Shown: piece by piece, positions 4,610 to 7,586 of the stretch
Numbering within the stretch: position 1 is the first letter of the stretch
Layout: each line of letters begins with the position of its first letter
Origin: Propionibacteriaceae bacterium
GTDB taxonomy: Bacteria; Actinomycetota; Actinomycetes; Propionibacteriales; Propionibacteriaceae
Reading direction: 5' to 3'
Assembly (NCBI GenBank): GCA_003158895.1
Contig: PMLO01000050.1
Span: forward strand, 1 to 7,586
Length of the DNA: 7,586 bases
Position numbers and translations under genes: made by a program
Notes under the pieces: generated by a model
Database searches by the model: none
What the model was told of the DNA's origin: nothing
The model's input: the letters and a program-made list of their open reading frames with translations, nothing else

Positions 4610-6601
4610 GTGATGCGCGCTCACCCTGTACCGGCCGCGCCGCGGCGGCGAGGCAGGATCGTCGGCGTCCTGATCCGGATCGCTCTGGCGCTGCTCGTCG
4701 CTGTGTCGGCTCTCATGATCCATCCGGCCGCGTACGCCGCGGACACAGCCATCGAGGTCAAGCTCACGACCTCGGAGATCATCGGTCAAGGCGCCGACGC
4801 GGTGCTGCATCTCGCCGGTACGGTCACCAACACCGGCACGGCAACGCTCTACACCGTCCAAGTCCTCACCTGGCGCGACACGACGCCCATCACCTCCCGC
4901 GCGCAGCTCGCGACGACGCTCGCCGCCTCACCGACAGCCAACACGGGCACCCGTCTCACAACACCCGGGTCGTTCCAGGTGATCACGGGGTCGCCGAAGC
5001 CCTGGCAACCAGGCGCGTCCAGCCCGTTCACCGTCACCTCGAAGCTCAGCGACCTGGGGCTCTCGGCCACCGGCGTGTACCTGGTCGGCGTCCAGCTGCG
5101 CGCGGCCATCGACAAGTCCGCGGCGTACACGACCTTCGGCCGCGCTCGTACGTTCATCACGATCGGCACGCCCGCCTCACACGCCGCCACCAGCTCCGTC
5201 GTGATGCTCAACTCGGCCCCCTCGTACCTCGGCAATGGGCTGCTCACCGACGACCACCTGGCGGGGGAGCTGACCGGTCGGCTGCTGACACTGGTGCGCC
5301 ACGCGCAGCTGCCCGGCGTGACGTACGCCATCGACCCGCTCCTCTACCGCGAGGTGACGACGATGGCCGCCGGGTACGACGTCGGCACCACCACCTCGCA
5401 TTCGCCGGGCACGGGCAAGGCAGCCGCGGTCTCATGGCTCGCGGAGTTCTCCAAGCTCTCCGGCGGGTACCGGCTCACGTACGGAAGTCCCGACCTCGCG
5501 CTCATCGCCGAGACCGGAGACACCACGACGCTCGACCTCGCGACCCAGGCGTCCGCTCAGGTGCCGGACGTCGCCCAGCTGCCCCTGCTCGTCGCCGCCC
5601 CGAACTACCAGGCCGACCAGCGGTTCCTCACCACGGTGGCGCAACTGAACCCCGCGGTGATCCTGGCCGAGACCCGGGCGGCGGGGCAGACTCTCAGGTC
5701 CTCGGCCGGCATCGTGGTCAGCGTCGACCCGGATGCGTTCGCCGGAGGCCCGGGACCGGACGACGCGGCGACACCGCTCCAGTACCTGGCCCGCGTGCGC
5801 GCCGACAGCTTCCTTGCCGCGATGAACCCGGCTGAGGGGAACGTACGCATCGTGGCGACGGAGCAGGATGCGTCCCTCGACTCCGTGACGAACCCGTGGG
5901 AGCTGCGGGTCGCGCTGGGAAGCCTCGCCACCGCGACGACCGCGTGGTCGGACAAGGTCGCCGTTCAGGCGCCCGCGAACGTACGGAACGCCTCCCTCGA
6001 ACAGGTCCTGGTGCAGGGAGCCGCCCGCATCGGCGACTTCACCAGTCTTGCCAGTGACTCGGCAGCTGGTGACGTCATCAAGGCCCAGTTCCTGCCGCCC
6101 CTCCTGTCCACCGCGTGGCAGAGCGATGACCAGGCGAGGGCGTACCTCACGACAGCCTTGACCCCGTACGGGGTGAGCGCGGCGGCCATCACCGTGAGCG
6201 TGGCCGAGCACGTCGTCATGACGTCACGAGAAACGCAGTTCCCCGTGACCGTGACGAATACCCTGGACTACCCCGTCAAGGTGAAGGTGATCGTCACCAC
6301 GTCGAACGAGAACCGGCTCAGAGTCCCCGAGTCGGACCTCGTCACGATCGATGCCGGCGAGCAGGTGACCGTCAACGTCAGCCCGAAGGCGACCGCCAAC
6401 GGATCAGTCGACGCGGTCGTACAACTCGTCAGTCAAGCCGGCAACCAGGTCGGCACGCCGGAAGCGTTCGTGATCGAGGCCACAGAAACAGGCAAGGTGG
6501 CATGGGTCATCGTCATCGTCTCGGGCGTGGTCCTGGCGGCCATGACGGTGCTCCGCATCCGGCAGGTGGCGCGATCCCCGCGCCGAAAGGAGGGCGCGTG
6601 A
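4610..6601 (+). CDS. DUF6049 family secreted, membrane-anchored protein
   Basis: The 663-residue protein has an arginine-rich start, a hydrophobic core at about 17-37 and a signal-peptidase-like AYA|AD site after residue 43. One C-terminal membrane helix (about 630-648) is followed by a basic tail (RIRQVARSPRRKEGA). Most of the protein therefore faces outside. An N-terminal beta domain (about 46-180) has a V-T-N-T-G-T-A-T-L-Y pattern typical of Ig-like folds. A central domain contains TYAIDPLL (about 238-245) and LTYGSPDLAL (about 289-298), both characteristic of DUF6049. A second beta-sandwich (about 535-625; FPVTVTNTLDYPVKVKV) precedes the helix. The M. tuberculosis counterpart (Rv3909, about 800 aa) is longer. 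Molecular function is not established; the fixed position before murJ implies a role in envelope assembly. Start: GTG 4610, or ATG 4613 with one residue less. Its stop overlaps the murJ start by 4 bp. Confidence 0.9.
   Translation: MMRAHPVPAAPRRRGRIVGVLIRIALALLVAVSALMIHPAAYAADTAIEVKLTTSEIIGQGADAVLHLAGTVTNTGTATLYTVQVLTWRDTTPITSRAQLATTLAASPTANTGTRLTTPGSFQVITGSPKPWQPGASSPFTVTSKLSDLGLSATGVYLVGVQLRAAIDKSAAYTTFGRARTFITIGTPASHAATSSVVMLNSAPSYLGNGLLTDDHLAGELTGRLLTLVRHAQLPGVTYAIDPLLYREVTTMAAGYDVGTTTSHSPGTGKAAAVSWLAEFSKLSGGYRLTYGSPDLALIAETGDTTTLDLATQASAQVPDVAQLPLLVAAPNYQADQRFLTTVAQLNPAVILAETRAAGQTLRSSAGIVVSVDPDAFAGGPGPDDAATPLQYLARVRADSFLAAMNPAEGNVRIVATEQDASLDSVTNPWELRVALGSLATATTAWSDKVAVQAPANVRNASLEQVLVQGAARIGDFTSLASDSAAGDVIKAQFLPPLLSTAWQSDDQARAYLTTALTPYGVSAAAITVSVAEHVVMTSRETQFPVTVTNTLDYPVKVKVIVTTSNENRLRVPESDLVTIDAGEQVTVNVSPKATANGSVDAVVQLVSQAGNQVGTPEAFVIEATETGKVAWVIVIVSGVVLAAMTVLRIRQVARSPRRKEGA
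6586..6593 (+). promoter_or_regulatory. Shine-Dalgarno of murJ
   Basis: AAAGGAGG lies inside the last codons of the DUF6049 gene, 4 nt before GTG 6598. This near-perfect site supports the upstream start and hence the long N-terminal tail of MurJ. It contrasts with the genes at transcript starts, which mostly lack such sites. Confidence 0.75.
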
Positions 6602-7586
6602 CCAACGACGGCTTCCGTCCTGGGCCTTTGTCCCCTGCTGACGACGACGAGCCCGCCTTCTGGACCAGATTCGGCCGGGTCGAGGAGGACGAGCCGCCTG
6701 CGCGCGAACCGACCGAGCACAGCACTGGATGGTTCCGTCGTCGCCCTGGGCCCCCGCCCCCCGGTGACCCGGCGGCAGCGCCCGGCTTCGGCACGTCCGT
6801 ACCAGCGTTCCGCAGCGACCGCCCGGTCGAGCCGACTCCGGCCCCCGCGGCAGAGTCTGCGGCCGAGCAGACGCACTTGCAGCCGCGGCCGATGCCGCCC
6901 ATCCCCATCCTGCAGCCTTCGCAGCTGTCGGAGGAGAGCGTCGACGAGTCCGCCGCAACGGCGGTATTCGGGCCTGAGGACGCCGCGCGTACGGCCGGCT
7001 TCAACGGGCTGAGCGCCGATGACGATGCCACGAGTACGTTCCGGGCGGTGAAGCCGGATCGCGGGACAGGCCGGCTGCTCTCGGCGACCGCGATCATGGG
7101 CGCCGGCACGATCGTGTCGCGGGTCCTCGGGCTCGTACGGGTCGTGTTGGCGGCGTGGTTGCTCGGCGCCGCCACGCGGCAGGCGGACATCCTGTCGATG
7201 GCCACGACCGTGCCGAACAGCCTGTACATCCTGTTCGCCGGCGGCGCGCTGAACACGGTGCTGGTGCCGCAGATCGTGCGCGCGGTCAAGAACGACAAGG
7301 ACCGCGGCGAGGCGTACACGAACCGGATCATGACCGCGTTCCTCCTTGTCGTCGCGGCAGTCACGGTGATCCTGTTCATCGGCGCCCCGGTGGTCGCCTG
7401 GATCTACTCCAGCTCGTCGTGGCACGTGGCCGCCGTGGCCCCGCAGTACTCGTCGATGGTCACGCTCACCGCGCTGTGCATGCCGCAGGTCTTCTTCTAC
7501 GGCGCCTTCTTCCTCGGCGGCCAGGTGCTCAACGCACGCGACAGGTTCGGTCCGATGATGTGGGCGCCGATCGCCAACAACGTCGT
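6598..7586 (+). CDS. murJ: Lipid II flippase MurJ (MviN), 5' part, cut by window edge
   Basis: The frame stays open from GTG 6598 to the edge, giving 329 codons. Residues 1 to about 158 are hydrophilic, rich in Pro, Asp, Glu and Ala, and contain no membrane helix. The MurJ core begins at about 159, with MGAGTIVSRVLGLVR (167-181), then ADILSMATTVPNSLYILFAGGALNTVLVP (about 196-224), and further helices at about 242-265 and 285-310. This is roughly the first five of the usual 14 helices. MurJ flips lipid II across the cytoplasmic membrane for peptidoglycan synthesis. By alignment to E. coli MurJ, R18, R24 and D39 have counterparts (R175, R181, D197), while R52 and E57 are replaced by Tyr210 and Gly215. 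The start overlaps the DUF6049 stop as GTGA and has a strong Shine-Dalgarno, so both genes are co-translated. Mycobacterial homologues carry a C-terminal pseudokinase; that part is not visible here. Confidence 0.93.
   Translation, partial: MTNDGFRPGPLSPADDDEPAFWTRFGRVEEDEPPAREPTEHSTGWFRRRPGPPPPGDPAAAPGFGTSVPAFRSDRPVEPTPAPAAESAAEQTHLQPRPMPPIPILQPSQLSEESVDESAATAVFGPEDAARTAGFNGLSADDDATSTFRAVKPDRGTGRLLSATAIMGAGTIVSRVLGLVRVVLAAWLLGAATRQADILSMATTVPNSLYILFAGGALNTVLVPQIVRAVKNDKDRGEAYTNRIMTAFLLVVAAVTVILFIGAPVVAWIYSSSSWHVAAVAPQYSSMVTLTALCMPQVFFYGAFFLGGQVLNARDRFGPMMWAPIANNV

Noticed and set aside
3020..4613. Two very long plus-strand open frames (3020-4600 and 3177-4613) opposite pcnA
   Set aside because: They are antisense to a complete CCA-adding enzyme with all motifs. 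Their products are Arg/Ser- or Val/Arg-rich without recognisable domains. Long antisense frames are expected in GC-rich DNA.
6433..7425. Long minus-strand open frames opposite murJ and the DUF6049 3' end
   Set aside because: Arg/Ala/Gly-rich translations with no domain; the plus-strand frame carries the MurJ core motifs.

Overview
This is a GC-rich window (roughly two thirds G+C) from an actinobacterium. The marker is the divergent arrangement of a CCA tRNA nucleotidyltransferase (pcnA/cca, minus strand) and a DUF6049 secreted protein followed by the lipid II flippase MurJ (plus strand). This locus is conserved in Actinobacteria and is known from Mycobacterium tuberculosis as Rv3907c-Rv3910. 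Several genes appear to have leaderless promoters (a -10-like hexamer 6-8 nt before a GTG or ATG), which also fits this phylum. A finer placement, such as Propionibacteriales, is only a guess.

Layout: (1) 1-256, minus, the first 85 codons of a YCII/DGPF-domain protein cut by the left edge. (2) 403-1284, plus, a small MscS-type mechanosensitive channel. (3) 1297-1803, minus, a P-loop kinase-like ATPase of unknown substrate, convergent with the channel across a 12-bp gap. (4) 2008-2862, plus, an RhtA-like EamA exporter. (5) 2863-3037, an intergenic region filled by a 43-bp tandem repeat and an oppositely oriented copy set. (6) 3038-4474, minus, pcnA. (7) 4475-4609, a divergent promoter region. 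(8) 4610-6601, plus, the DUF6049 protein. (9) 6598 to the right edge, plus, the first 329 codons of murJ, translationally coupled to DUF6049 by a GTGA overlap.

Functionally, the right half is core housekeeping: tRNA 3'-end maturation diverges from an envelope operon in which a membrane-anchored extracytoplasmic protein is co-expressed with the flippase for the peptidoglycan precursor. The left half is a set of individually transcribed accessory genes (osmotic channel, small kinase, amino-acid-type exporter, YCII protein) with no clear shared pathway.

I do not see a defence system, mobile element, CRISPR array or RNA gene. The most unusual elements are the inverted/tandem repeat cluster between the exporter and pcnA, the excess of the word GTAC across the window, the absence of the NUDIX gene that sits beside pcnA in mycobacteria, and the long acidic/proline-rich N-terminal tail of MurJ.
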